The translations under genes and the position numbers were made by a program. 64,000 nucleotides of DNA from Pseudomonadota bacterium. GTDB taxonomy: Bacteria; Pseudomonadota; Gammaproteobacteria; Burkholderiales; Methylophilaceae. Below the pieces are notes generated by a model that was given only the letters and a program-made list of their open reading frames with translations, was not told the DNA's origin and did not search any database. Location: assembly GCA_029556915.1 (NCBI GenBank), contig JAKQIT010000074.1, forward strand, positions 310,001-374,000, read 5' to 3'. Shown here in pieces: positions 36,875 through 46,657 of this stretch (positions within the stretch are counted from its first letter, which is position 1; each line of letters starts with the position of its first letter).

Positions 36875-39800
36875 ATGTCGCAGACTTCACTGCCAATACC
36901 AAAGCAAAGCACTGCCAGCCGCGCAACATTAGCCAACCACGGTGAAGACGCGTTAGCGCTAGCTGATTTGTCGCTTCGCTTAAAAACAAATAAGCAGCCG
37001 CTCGTCATTATTAGCGCCAGCGCTTTTGATGCGCAACGTTTGCTGGAAGAAATCCCCTACTTTGCCCCCAGCTTAAGCGTACATTTATTGCCCGATTGGG
37101 AAACGCTACCTTACGACCAGTTTTCGCCACACCCTGATTTAATTTCTGAGCGACTCACCACGCTGTATCACATTGCGCAAAACGCCTGCGATGTCATTAT
37201 TGTGCCGCTCTCCACCGCGCTCATTCGCCTGAGCCCCAAAGCGTATTTGAGCGCCAATACCTTTATGCTCAAAAAAGGCCAAAAGCTAGATATTGAGGCT
37301 TTGCGCTTGCAATGTGCAGAAGCAGGCTACCACCATGTGACACAAGTGATTTCACACGGTGAATTTAGCGTGCGCGGCGGTTTGGTGGATTTATTCCCCA
37401 TGGGTTCTGCCCTGCCTTACCGCATTGATTTGTTTGATGATGAAATTGAAACCATCCGCACGTTTGATGTAGATACCCAGCGTAGCCTTTACCCCGTGCC
37501 TGAAATTCGGCTTTTGCCAGCACGCGAGTTTCCGCTAGATGAAACGGGTATTGCGCTATTCCGCAGCCAATTTCGCGAAGCGTTTGAGGGTGACCCGCAA
37601 CGCGCCAAAATTTACAAAGATGTCAGCAAAGGCATTGCCTCAGGTGGTATTGAATGGTATTTGCCGCTGTTTTTTGAGCAAACTGCGACCCTGCTAGATT
37701 ATCTACCCGCCGACGCGCTACTTTGCTTACATGGCGATTTAGACCATAGCGCCCAGCAGTTTTGGCGGGAGGCTCAAACCCGTTATCGTAACTTGGCGCA
37801 CGATAGCGAGCGCCCAATTTTGCCGCCTGAAACATTACTGATTAAAACCGAAGATTTTTTTGCCGCCACCCACACATTTTCCCGCATCGCGCTTAGCATC
37901 ACCAAAGCAGGCAATGGCTTACCCACGCTAGAAATTGAGCGCCGTGCTGAAAAACCCTTACATAAATTAGCTGACTTTATTAGCCAATTTACTGGTCGCA
38001 CACTGATTGTGACAGAAAGTTTAGGCCGACGTGAAACTATGCAACAGCTATTTAACGAGCATGGCTTAACCGTGAGCATCTGTGAAACTTGGGCAGATTT
38101 TGTGCAATCAAAAGCGGCGGTTTTACTTGGTGTTGCGCCACTTCATGCGGGGTTTGTGCTCAATGCTGAGACTAAAAAGGCCATCGCTATCATTACCGAG
38201 GCCGAGCTTTACGCCGCCACCGTGCGGCAACAACGTCGTCGCGAAAAAGAAAAAGCCCGCAGCACAGAGGGCATGCTCAAAGATTTATCTGAGCTACGCT
38301 TCAACGACCCAGTAGTGCATGAGCAACACGGCGTGGGGCGCTACAAGGGCTTGGTAAACTTAGACTTTGGCGAGGGCGAAACTGAGCTTTTATTATTAGA
38401 ATATTATGGTGATGACAAGCTTTATGTGCCTGTTTCACAACTTTTCCTCATCTCACGTTACTCTGGCGGCCCGCCAGAAAGCGCCCCACTGCACCGCTTA
38501 GGCAGCGGTAATTGGGAAAAAGCCAAGAAAAAAGCGTTGAAGCAAATCCGCGATACTGCGGCTGAATTACTCAATTTATATGCACAACGCGCGGCACGGC
38601 GAGGCCATGCGTTTACGCTCAGCTTGCAAGATTACGAAGCCTTTTGCGAGGGCTTTCCATTTGAAGAAACACCAGACCAACTAGAAGCTATTGAAAATGT
38701 CATTAAAGACATGCAATCTGGCCGCCCGATGGATAGATTGGTGTGTGGCGATGTGGGCTTTGGCAAAACCGAAGTTGCCCTGCGCGCGGCTTTTGTGGCG
38801 GTGATGGGCGGCAGACAAGTGGCCGTGCTGGTTCCCACCACTTTATTGGCCGAGCAACACTTTAATAATTTTAGTGACCGTTTTGCCGAATGGCCCATAA
38901 AAGTAGCAGAAATTTCGCGCTTTAGAACCGCTAAAGAGCAGGCCGAAGCCTTACGAGGCTTGGCCGCTGGAGAAATTGACATTATCATCGGCACGCACCG
39001 GCTGATTCAAAAAGATGTGAAGTTTAAAAACTTAGGCTTGGCGATTTTAGATGAAGAGCACCGCTTTGGTGTGCGCCAAAAAGAGCAACTTAAGGCTTTG
39101 CGTGCAGAAGTGGATGTACTCACGCTCACCGCAACACCGATTCCGCGCACACTCAGCATGGCGATGGAAGGCCTACGCGAATTTAGCGTGATTGCCACAC
39201 CACCGCAAAAACGCCTAAGCATTAAAACCTTTCATACCGAATACTCTGAAGGTATTATTAAAGAAGCGGCTATGCGTGAATTTAAACGCGGCGGCCAAGT
39301 CTATTTTTTGCATAATGAAGTGGATACCATCCATAGCATGCGCGAAAAGCTAGAACGCATGCTGCCCGATGCCCGCATTGCCGTGGCGCATGGTCAGCTA
39401 CGCGAGCGCGAACTTGAGCATGTCATGCGCGATTTCTACCATCAACGCTACAACTTGTTGCTTTGCACCACCATTATTGAAACGGGCATTGACGTGCCCA
39501 CCGCCAACACCATTATTATGAACAAGGCCGACATGTTTGGCCTCGCGCAAATGCACCAGTTACGTGGCCGCGTAGGACGCAGCCATCACCAAGCCTACGC
39601 GTATCTGCTGACCGATGCTGGGCGCAAAATCACGCCTCAAGCACAAAAACGCTTAGACGCCATTCAACTGATGGAAGACCTAGGTGCAGGCTTTCACCTT
39701 GCCATGCATGACTTGGAAATTCGCGGTGCGGGCGAGTTGCTAGGCGATAGCCAAAGTGGCGAAATGCAAGAAATTGGCTTTCATTTATATGCCGACATGC

Positions 39801-40294
39801 TCAACCATGCCGTGAAGCAACTGAAAGCTGGCAAAGAGCCTGATTTAGACGCGCCACTGGGTGTGACCACAGAAATCAACCTGCACACACCCGCGCTATT
39901 ACCCACTAAATATTGCCCCGATGTGCATGAGCGATTGGTGATTTACAAACGCCTAGCGAACTGTGAAGACGAAGATGCGCTGGATAATATTCAAGAAGAG
40001 CTGATTGACCGCTTTGGCTTGCTGCCAGAGCAAGGCGAAGCGCTTATGGCTTGTCACCGTTTGCGGATTGCCGCTAAAAACATTGGCATTATCAAAATTG
40101 ATGCGAGCGACGCGGCAATACAACTGCAATTTAACGTTAAAGCTGATATTGACCCGATGAAACTCATCAACTTACTACAGCGTGACAAACGCTGCCGCAT
40201 GAACGGGCCTGATAAATTGCGCATCACAGTTAGCTTAGCTGATATACAATTACGCACGGACTTTGTGAAAACTATTTTGAAAGAATTTAAATAA
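36875..40294 (+). CDS. mfd: Transcription-repair coupling factor Mfd
   Basis: The 1139-residue DNA translocase removes stalled RNA polymerase and recruits UvrA. The UvrB-homology part is at the N-terminus ('LLPDWETLPYDQFSPHPDLISERL', 'GEFSVRGGLVDLFPMGS'). The RNAP-interacting domain is near 480-550 ('DPVVHEQHGVGRYKGLVNLD'). RecG-like motors have Walker A 'GDVGFGKTE', 'ILDEEHRFGV' and 'LTATPIPRTL', and the TRG motif and C-terminal TRCF domain end near 1130. Length is normal. It shares the repair theme with uvrB at 4.4 kb. Confidence 0.98.
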   Translation: MSQTSLPIPKQSTASRATLANHGEDALALADLSLRLKTNKQPLVIISASAFDAQRLLEEIPYFAPSLSVHLLPDWETLPYDQFSPHPDLISERLTTLYHIAQNACDVIIVPLSTALIRLSPKAYLSANTFMLKKGQKLDIEALRLQCAEAGYHHVTQVISHGEFSVRGGLVDLFPMGSALPYRIDLFDDEIETIRTFDVDTQRSLYPVPEIRLLPAREFPLDETGIALFRSQFREAFEGDPQRAKIYKDVSKGIASGGIEWYLPLFFEQTATLLDYLPADALLCLHGDLDHSAQQFWREAQTRYRNLAHDSERPILPPETLLIKTEDFFAATHTFSRIALSITKAGNGLPTLEIERRAEKPLHKLADFISQFTGRTLIVTESLGRRETMQQLFNEHGLTVSICETWADFVQSKAAVLLGVAPLHAGFVLNAETKKAIAIITEAELYAATVRQQRRREKEKARSTEGMLKDLSELRFNDPVVHEQHGVGRYKGLVNLDFGEGETELLLLEYYGDDKLYVPVSQLFLISRYSGGPPESAPLHRLGSGNWEKAKKKALKQIRDTAAELLNLYAQRAARRGHAFTLSLQDYEAFCEGFPFEETPDQLEAIENVIKDMQSGRPMDRLVCGDVGFGKTEVALRAAFVAVMGGRQVAVLVPTTLLAEQHFNNFSDRFAEWPIKVAEISRFRTAKEQAEALRGLAAGEIDIIIGTHRLIQKDVKFKNLGLAILDEEHRFGVRQKEQLKALRAEVDVLTLTATPIPRTLSMAMEGLREFSVIATPPQKRLSIKTFHTEYSEGIIKEAAMREFKRGGQVYFLHNEVDTIHSMREKLERMLPDARIAVAHGQLRERELEHVMRDFYHQRYNLLLCTTIIETGIDVPTANTIIMNKADMFGLAQMHQLRGRVGRSHHQAYAYLLTDAGRKITPQAQKRLDAIQLMEDLGAGFHLAMHDLEIRGAGELLGDSQSGEMQEIGFHLYADMLNHAVKQLKAGKEPDLDAPLGVTTEINLHTPALLPTKYCPDVHERLVIYKRLANCEDEDALDNIQEELIDRFGLLPEQGEALMACHRLRIAAKNIGIIKIDASDAAIQLQFNVKADIDPMKLINLLQRDKRCRMNGPDKLRITVSLADIQLRTDFVKTILKEFK

Positions 40295-40407
40295 TGCTTT
40301 TAATAAAACGCTGGGCTGTCAGATTTTGTGTGGCTTATACCATCATCAGCATAGGCTATATTTTATATTTAATACTCACCAACGACGGTGCAACTGCAGC
40401 TTGTTAA
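40294..40407 (+). CDS. Possible 37-residue membrane peptide after mfd
   Basis: The ATG overlaps the last base of the mfd stop (TAATG), the classic coupled arrangement. The product MLLIKRWAVRFCVAYTIISI... has a basic N-terminus, one hydrophobic segment (about 10-28) and a short polar tail. It matches no family I know. It ends 15 bp before dedA. The coupling and composition favour a real small protein but do not prove it. Confidence 0.45.
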   Translation: MLLIKRWAVRFCVAYTIISIGYILYLILTNDGATAAC

Positions 40408-40422
40408 TTTAGGGAAAAAATA

Positions 40423-41037
40423 ATGATAGAAAAACTACTTGCCGCTGTTGCCGCGTGGATTATGGGCGTGATTTCAAGCATGGGTTATGGCGGCATTGTG
40501 CTGCTAATGGCGATTGAATCTGCCTGCATTCCACTACCTTCAGAAATTATTATGCCGTTTGCTGGCTTTTTGGTTTCAAAAGGTGAAATGACCTTATTTG
40601 GCATTGCAATGGCTGGGGCAATTGGCTGTGTGGTAGGTTCTATTCCCGCGTATTACGTAGGCATGTTTGGCGGCAGGCCATTGGCAGAAAAATACGGCAA
40701 ATATGTGCTGATTAGCAAAAAAGATTTGGATTGGGCAGATAACGCTTTTGCCAAGCATGGCGAAATTATTATTTTTATTGGTCGCATGTTGCCCGCAGTG
40801 CGCACGTTTATTGCATTCCCAGCAGGCGTGGCCAAAATGAACATGACTAAATTTTGTGTTTATACGTTTATCGGCTCATTTATTTGGTGCTGGATTTTAG
40901 GTTACGCTGGCATGAAAATGGGCGAACACTGGGAAGATTTAAAAGTCTATTTCCACGAATTTCATTATGTGATTATTGGCGCGGGCGTACTCTTTTTGGC
41001 TTGGTATATCCGCCGCCATTTTAAACATGCAGAATAA
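40423..41037 (+). CDS. DedA-family membrane protein
   Basis: The 204-residue DedA (SNARE-associated/VTT) protein has 'ESACIPLPSEIIMPFAGFLVSKG' with the conserved E and 'PLPSE', and 'GRMLPAVRTFIAFPAGVAKMNMTKFCVYTFIGSFIWCWILGYAGMKMGEHW'. About five hydrophobic segments are visible. DedA members are proposed undecaprenyl-phosphate or phospholipid flippases/scramblases. An AGGGA site lies before the ATG. It overlaps the next gene by 11 bp. Confidence 0.92.
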   Translation: MIEKLLAAVAAWIMGVISSMGYGGIVLLMAIESACIPLPSEIIMPFAGFLVSKGEMTLFGIAMAGAIGCVVGSIPAYYVGMFGGRPLAEKYGKYVLISKKDLDWADNAFAKHGEIIIFIGRMLPAVRTFIAFPAGVAKMNMTKFCVYTFIGSFIWCWILGYAGMKMGEHWEDLKVYFHEFHYVIIGAGVLFLAWYIRRHFKHAE

Positions 41038-41530
41038 ACTTATCTGCCAATTTAAAAGTCTTTTAAGTGCGATAGTTTTATCTATTTTTACATTTCCGGC
41101 ATGCGCCAAAGATAATTTTCCACGCGCATTTGACCCCACGCCAATTGCGCGCTTTAAGCCAAGCAATACTTTTGTTTATGGGCCAAGTAAATCGCAGTTA
41201 CATCTTAAAAAGCTATTATTGACTGAACATAAAAATAAACGTAACAACCATTTTTGCGTGATTGGCTATGTTTGGTCAGACAACGAAATTGCTTGGGTGC
41301 ATTGGGTAGAAGAAAAACGCCTTATTTTGTGGGAACAAAGTGATGATATGCGTTCTTTTGAAACCAGCCTAACAAACAGCCGACGCGATTTAAAACTGGG
41401 AGTAGATACTGTTGAAAAGCCTGAAGATATTAACGGTAGTACTTATTTAGTGACTCGTGAATGGTGGCAAGCGGTAGCGCAAGATTGCGCAAAACATGGG
41501 CAAAAAATCACATTAAAACCATTCATATAA
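41027..41530 (+). CDS. Secreted hypothetical protein
   Basis: From ATG 41027 the product is 167 residues, with a signal peptide to about residue 26 (FTFPACAKD). A mature domain follows, containing 'FVYGPSKSQLHLKKLLLTEHKNKRNNHFCVIGYVWSDNEIAWVHWVEEKRLILWE' and two further Cys that may pair. No family recognised. It is translationally overlapped with dedA. The frame is open from 40976, but the signal peptide supports 41027. Confidence 0.7.
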   Translation: MQNKLICQFKSLLSAIVLSIFTFPACAKDNFPRAFDPTPIARFKPSNTFVYGPSKSQLHLKKLLLTEHKNKRNNHFCVIGYVWSDNEIAWVHWVEEKRLILWEQSDDMRSFETSLTNSRRDLKLGVDTVEKPEDINGSTYLVTREWWQAVAQDCAKHGQKITLKPFI

Positions 41531-41533
41531 ATC

Positions 41534-41598
41534 TGCCGAGAGAAAATCACGCCTCTGGAAGCCGCATAGAATAAGGCTTGCAGAGATGCATAAAAGAA
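41534..41598. repeat. Palindromic intergenic repeat, copy 8 (diverged)
   Basis: Reverse orientation: GCCGAGAGA, GCCTCTGGAAGCC-loop-GGCTTGCAGAGATGCATAAA, with loop GCATAGAATAA. It sits between the convergent secreted protein and carbonic anhydrase genes. Confidence 0.85.
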
Positions 41599-41653
41599 GA
41601 TGGTCTAAAATTGGCTATTTTTTGAGTATTTTTAGCACAAAAAATCCGTGTGA

Positions 41654-42964
41654 TTATTCCACCACCAAGCGTCCATTTAATGGTTGCACGGGGCGATTAT
41701 TATGGTGATGCATCACTTCTTCAAACGCTGCAATTTGCTCTTTTGAGGCCGTCATCGGGGTTTTGAGCAGCAACCAGCGCACGCCTTCTGAGCAAGGTGG
41801 CGTGGTGAGCGAGCCACTAAAACGATAATAATCGCGATTATCAGGAATCATTTCACTCGCACTCACTTTAGCTTTTAGCGGAATCGGTGCACCAGCCTCT
41901 TTGGGCATTTGCGCCCATAATTTCTCTAGGCCAGTATTAGCCTTGCCCTCTTTAAACATCACACCAATCACCGTGAGATTACCAGCTTTATCCGCATGCA
42001 CAAAATGCGCTTCTAGCGGATATGACTTGCCTTTAATGGTATTTTCGCTCGGCGCGTGAAAATGCACTTGCTTCATTTGATAAGGCACATCATCTAGCAG
42101 CAGCATATTGCCAAACTTAAAATTAGCCTGCACGGTGTGGCCGTTATTCAAAATTTCCTTCGCTGTCACTTTTTGTATGCCTTTGAGCGGCTTGAGCGGT
42201 GCATCTATTGCTTCATCAATATTGATGGGCGACTGATTGCGCCCAACATCGCAGGTGGCAAATTCTGGCTTAAGTTTTGCCCAATTTTCTGGGCCTTCTT
42301 TGCCTTCATAAGCCCAATGAGCACCGTGTTTTTCCTCCTTAGCTGATTTTTCTTTAGCAGATTTAGTTGGCTCAGGTTTTTCTTGCGCTGTTTTTACTTC
42401 CGTTTTCGTCTCAGGTTTAGCTTCAGCTTTCACTTCTGGCGTTTTAGCCTCTGGCTTTGCTTCTGCGGTAGCCTTGTCAATTTCTGCCGATTTGGCATCC
42501 GTCTTTTTTTCTGCTGCGGGCTTAGCTAAGGGTTTGCTCGCTGCGGCCACCACATTTTCTGATTTCGCTGGTTTGCGTGCGCACACATAACGCATGGCTA
42601 CATCGAGCTCGGTTTCTGGCACGGGTTCAATAAATTCTGCACTTTTCACATCTATCGCCGCAGAAAATACTGTTTCTGTATTTAAATATTGAAAAACTTG
42701 CGAAGTGGCTGACTTTTGCGCGTTGCAATCAAAATACCATAACAATTTTGAGAGATTGTAGGTTTTATCTGCGCTATCGGCGTTAACCTGTGGCGATTTA
42801 TATTCTATTTTTACCCAGGCGCGAGAAAGCGCATCCTTTTGCGTAATAGATTGTTTATCGAGCAGCAATTTTGCATTACCGTTTTCGTGTAATTTCACCC
42901 AAGTGGCAGCCTCACCATCTGACATGATGAGCACTACCAATAAACAAAACATAAATTTTCGCAT
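41654..42964 (-). CDS. Alpha-carbonic anhydrase with extra N-terminal domain
   Basis: The 436-residue protein comes from ATG 42964 (GAGG at the right distance; the GTG 12 bp further upstream is part of the SD). It has a signal peptide to about residue 19 and an N-terminal surface-adhesin-E-like domain (about 21-130, 'TWVKLHENGNAKLLLDKQSI', Cys80 and Cys128). A low-complexity K/A/E/P linker (about 131-214) and an alpha-CA domain (216-436) follow. Zinc ligands His301, His303 (QVHFHAPSEN) and His320 (EAHFVHAD) are present. It hydrates CO2 in the periplasm. The N-terminal fusion and long charged linker are unusual for the family. Confidence 0.92.
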   Translation of the reverse strand: MRKFMFCLLVVLIMSDGEAATWVKLHENGNAKLLLDKQSITQKDALSRAWVKIEYKSPQVNADSADKTYNLSKLLWYFDCNAQKSATSQVFQYLNTETVFSAAIDVKSAEFIEPVPETELDVAMRYVCARKPAKSENVVAAASKPLAKPAAEKKTDAKSAEIDKATAEAKPEAKTPEVKAEAKPETKTEVKTAQEKPEPTKSAKEKSAKEEKHGAHWAYEGKEGPENWAKLKPEFATCDVGRNQSPINIDEAIDAPLKPLKGIQKVTAKEILNNGHTVQANFKFGNMLLLDDVPYQMKQVHFHAPSENTIKGKSYPLEAHFVHADKAGNLTVIGVMFKEGKANTGLEKLWAQMPKEAGAPIPLKAKVSASEMIPDNRDYYRFSGSLTTPPCSEGVRWLLLKTPMTASKEQIAAFEEVMHHHNNRPVQPLNGRLVVE

Positions 42965-43108
42965 CAAACACCTCACCTACAGGTTGCCCTGAAAATTAGC
43001 AAAACTGCGTTAATGAACATGGGCAATAATTTCCCATGCCAATTATGGCAAATTTGTTTGGGGTTTAAATCATCAAAAAGTGTGCATTTTAGGGCTTAGT
43101 TTGAGGTT

Positions 43109-46100
43109 TTACGCGGTTTGTTTAAGCTCTACCAGTTTACCTAGATTTAAAAACAATACGCCTAAGCGTAACGGTAAACCTTCATCTGCAAAAAGCTGCG
43201 CGTAACTTTCAAGTTGTTGACGATGCAATTCTGCGGCTGAGCTAAGCTCTGACATCGTGAGGTTATTTTCTAATGCGGACGTTTTGTAGTCAACAATCCA
43301 ACGTACGCCATACTCAACAAAAGTGCGGTCAATCACATAGTTTTTAGCATTTGTATGTTGCTGTGCTGTTAGCGCCAATTCACTGGCTGCATTTGTGTGA
43401 GCTTTTAGCACCCATTGCCCTGCCTGACTGGCGATGGTGGTGTGCAACATGTTCAACACTATTGCTGCACCGTGTTGTGCATTCGTTTCGTCATGTCCTT
43501 GTTGGATTAGCCATTTTTGCATGGCAGGCAAACATTGCTGCAAGCGCGCCCCTTGCCAAGTTTGCAAGTCGGCATTAGCCATTAATTCCATATAAAGATG
43601 CGCCAGCGTGCCGCAGTGCTTTTGTAAATCTTGCACAGTGAGTGCTGTATCAAAGCTAATTTCAACGCTTTCGTTTTGTGTATTCTCTATATTTTTCGAG
43701 GTCATTTCGGTCAGCGCTGACTTAAGTTGAGGCAAAAATGACTGTAAAAAATGTTCACTTGGCAGGCGCTGTAGCTGCGATTTAAATTGGCTAATATCTA
43801 GATTTTTGTTCGCTGTTTCATTTAACAAAATCGCAGACTGCTTAAACTGCGCCTCAACCGCAGGCCAAAGTACTTGCAGCAATGAATTGGCTAGCGGCTT
43901 AATTTGCCCTTCTTTATCGGTCTGCATACTTGCCACGATATGCAGTTGCCGTTGCGTGCGCGTAGCGGCGACATAAAGCAAACGCACCACCTCGTTACTA
44001 GCACGGGTTTTTTCTAAGGCTTTAATGTAGTCATAAATACTAGGTGGTGGATTTTTTTGCTGGGCATTTTTAGTGCGCAAGGGTGCTGCAATAAGGCGCA
44101 AATGATTGTCCACCATCACTTCTTGCCACAGCACTAAGGCGTTGTCATCGTTACGGGGTTTGCGATTAAGTGCTGGCAGAATAACCGTGTCAAATTCTAG
44201 CCCTTTAGATTTATGAATGGTTAAAAATTGCACACTGCCATCCGCATCTATATCAGGCTTGGCATAGAGTTTTTTCAACCCTTCTTCTAAAACAGCAATA
44301 TCAAGTGTGCCACGCCGTGCGGTTTTTTCAACTAAGTCAAAAAAAGCTTGCACATCGCGGTTATCTCCGGCATCTACCAAACATTTTCCACCACCTAATT
44401 GCAGCCACGTGCTTTCAACCCAACGACGCGCGGGCTGCCGCCCTTGTGCGCTAAATGCATGGGTAAACACATTTTTAACATGGTTTAAACGTAGCAGACC
44501 ATCAGCACTTAAACGCTGTAAACGCGCATATTCATGCATCAATTGCCAAATGGTGGCTGAGTGATTATCCGCCGCTAAGGTATGCAAATCTGCCAAGGTG
44601 AGCCCGCACCAAGGCGCGCGTAGCACGTTGAGCCAGTGCGTTCTATCTGCACGATGGTGCAATGCACACACCAACGAAAACGCATCTTGCACGGTTTGCC
44701 TTGCGTTTAACTGCTCAATTTCTACTGCCTGAAAAGCCAAGCTGGCATGATTGCGCCGAATTTCAGATACCAACTCGCGCAAATGGCTGCGGCTACGCAC
44801 CAACACAGCGATGCTTTGTGGCTTTTCGGCCTTTAGTTTAACCAGCAGATTAGTCACATAACGCGCTTCTAACTGCTTGATATTTTCACTGACACCCTCG
44901 TCATTTTCAATGTCAATATGTTCAGCCTTATTCTGAGCATCTAACACCAAGGGATGCATCACCACGCCTTCACCAGCTACTGTATCTCGTGTAGCAGTAA
45001 ACGCACGATAGCTAATCGCCCCTTGGTCAATATCATCTTTTACAGGAAAAACTGTTTGAAACGCTTGATTAATCCAGCTCACCACCGCAGGGTGCGAGCG
45101 ATTGTTTTTGCTCAATTGCAAACGCGTGAGTGGCAAATGCCCAATGCCCTTGGTGGCAGCCTGCAAAAACAAACTGACATCCGCTTTACGAAAACGATAA
45201 ATAGATTGCATGGGATCGCCCACGCAAAACAAAGTACGGCCATCGCCGTGTTGCCAGCCAGCAATCAGCTTTTCTATCAAGCCCATTTGCACAGGGCTGG
45301 TATCTTGAAACTCGTCCACCAGCAAGTGTGAAATTTTATAATCCAGCTTTAACGCCAAATCTGTCGCACCTTGCTCGTTTTCAAGTGCTAGTTCTGCACT
45401 TTGCGCAATCGCGATAAAATCCACCTCGCCCGCTGCTTGAAACACCAGCCATAAATGCTCGCTCGCCAACATTAGCAATTTAGTCAGTGACAGAATTATT
45501 TGCTCGTTCTCAGCCAGTAAATGGATGGATGGCAAACTCAACACTTTGGCAACCGCTTCGCTATTTTCTAGCGTATTCACAATTGCTAAAAATGCATCTT
45601 TTTTGTCTTTATGCTCTTTCTCTGCAGGAAAGCCGTTATTTTTATTGACGGATTTGCGATAAGTTTGCTCAGATTTTGTCACCAACAAGTTTGCTAGCGC
45701 TTGCCACTGCACTATATTGTCTGCATCTGCCGTTAAAGGCGTTTGCCAATCTAACAATGGTGCAATTTCGGCGTTAGTCTCTAAATTGCTTGCGGCAAAA
45801 CGGGCTAACGGCATGAGCGCAGCTTGCACATTTGTCGGCACAGCATTTAGCGCGGCCTGTAAATCTGCCGCCATTAAATGCCGCAAGGCACGCGCGTTAT
45901 TGGCCAACATTTGCGCGCTATCAAACTGGTGCAATTGCACTGCTAAGGGCAGCCATTGGTCGCGCATCGCCAGCATGTTGGCAAGCAAAGATGTTAACTT
46001 TTCGCTGTTATTATCCAAATAGCTTAATGCCTCCGTCACCACGCCATCTGCTTCAGTTTCATCCACAATATGGGCAATCGCGCGGCGCGCGGCCTCGTTA

Positions 46101-46555
46101 TAATGCACATTCGCATCGTCACTCACCGCTGGCTGGCCGCCAAATTTGCTTAGCAGCGGCATTTGCCGCGTTAAGCTGCTGCATAGTGCATCAATAGTTA
46201 AAATGCGCAAACGGCTAGGCTGCGCGAGAATATCCCAGCCTTGCACTTGCGAGCGTGCTAAAGCGGCATTGGCTAATTCGCGGGTTTTAAGCTTATGCGC
46301 AGCGGTTTCGGATGTTTGATTTTGCGCATTTTCAAGGCTCAACATAATGCGGTTACGCATTTCCGCCGCCGCTTTATTGGTAAACGTCAGCGCGATGATT
46401 TCTTCAGGCTCGTTCACGATAGCCAATAATTTGAGGTAACGTTGCGTTAACAGCTCCGTTTTACCTGCCCCCGCCGGCGCTTCGACAATAAACGACTCAA
46501 GTGCTAGCGCACGCTCTCGGTTAGCGGCATCTAATATGTTTAAATCTATTGTCAT
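43109..46555 (-). CDS. addA: AddA-like helicase-nuclease (UvrD family)
   Basis: The 1148-residue protein has Walker A 'APAGAGKTELL', motif Ia 'ALTFTNKAAAEMRNR', motif II 'LLVDEFQDTSPVQ', motif III 'VGDPMQSIYRFRKADV', motif V 'TIHKSKGLEFDTVILP', motif VI 'LYVAATRTQRQLHI' and a C-terminal nuclease core 'RWIVDYKTSAL'. This is the AddA arrangement for double-strand break processing. AddB lies directly upstream on the same strand. A palindromic repeat separates the two genes. Confidence 0.92.
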   Translation of the reverse strand: MTIDLNILDAANRERALALESFIVEAPAGAGKTELLTQRYLKLLAIVNEPEEIIALTFTNKAAAEMRNRIMLSLENAQNQTSETAAHKLKTRELANAALARSQVQGWDILAQPSRLRILTIDALCSSLTRQMPLLSKFGGQPAVSDDANVHYNEAARRAIAHIVDETEADGVVTEALSYLDNNSEKLTSLLANMLAMRDQWLPLAVQLHQFDSAQMLANNARALRHLMAADLQAALNAVPTNVQAALMPLARFAASNLETNAEIAPLLDWQTPLTADADNIVQWQALANLLVTKSEQTYRKSVNKNNGFPAEKEHKDKKDAFLAIVNTLENSEAVAKVLSLPSIHLLAENEQIILSLTKLLMLASEHLWLVFQAAGEVDFIAIAQSAELALENEQGATDLALKLDYKISHLLVDEFQDTSPVQMGLIEKLIAGWQHGDGRTLFCVGDPMQSIYRFRKADVSLFLQAATKGIGHLPLTRLQLSKNNRSHPAVVSWINQAFQTVFPVKDDIDQGAISYRAFTATRDTVAGEGVVMHPLVLDAQNKAEHIDIENDEGVSENIKQLEARYVTNLLVKLKAEKPQSIAVLVRSRSHLRELVSEIRRNHASLAFQAVEIEQLNARQTVQDAFSLVCALHHRADRTHWLNVLRAPWCGLTLADLHTLAADNHSATIWQLMHEYARLQRLSADGLLRLNHVKNVFTHAFSAQGRQPARRWVESTWLQLGGGKCLVDAGDNRDVQAFFDLVEKTARRGTLDIAVLEEGLKKLYAKPDIDADGSVQFLTIHKSKGLEFDTVILPALNRKPRNDDNALVLWQEVMVDNHLRLIAAPLRTKNAQQKNPPPSIYDYIKALEKTRASNEVVRLLYVAATRTQRQLHIVASMQTDKEGQIKPLANSLLQVLWPAVEAQFKQSAILLNETANKNLDISQFKSQLQRLPSEHFLQSFLPQLKSALTEMTSKNIENTQNESVEISFDTALTVQDLQKHCGTLAHLYMELMANADLQTWQGARLQQCLPAMQKWLIQQGHDETNAQHGAAIVLNMLHTTIASQAGQWVLKAHTNAASELALTAQQHTNAKNYVIDRTFVEYGVRWIVDYKTSALENNLTMSELSSAAELHRQQLESYAQLFADEGLPLRLGVLFLNLGKLVELKQTA

Positions 46556-46587
46556 TTTGGGTAATTTTTACACATCTTCATTGTAGA

Positions 46588-46642
46588 TGCTCTGCAAGCC
46601 AGTATCCATGCGGCTTGCAGAGGCATGATTTTTTCTCGGGCG
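46588..46642. repeat. Palindromic intergenic repeat, copy 9 (between addB and addA)
   Basis: Forward orientation: TGCTCTGCAAGCC-loop-GGCTTGCAGAGGCATGATTTTTTCTCGGGC, loop AGTATCCATGC. The left flank is truncated. It fills the 100-bp gap inside the two-gene nuclease operon. Confidence 0.92.
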
Positions 46643-46657
46643 TTTTCGGTGCATATT

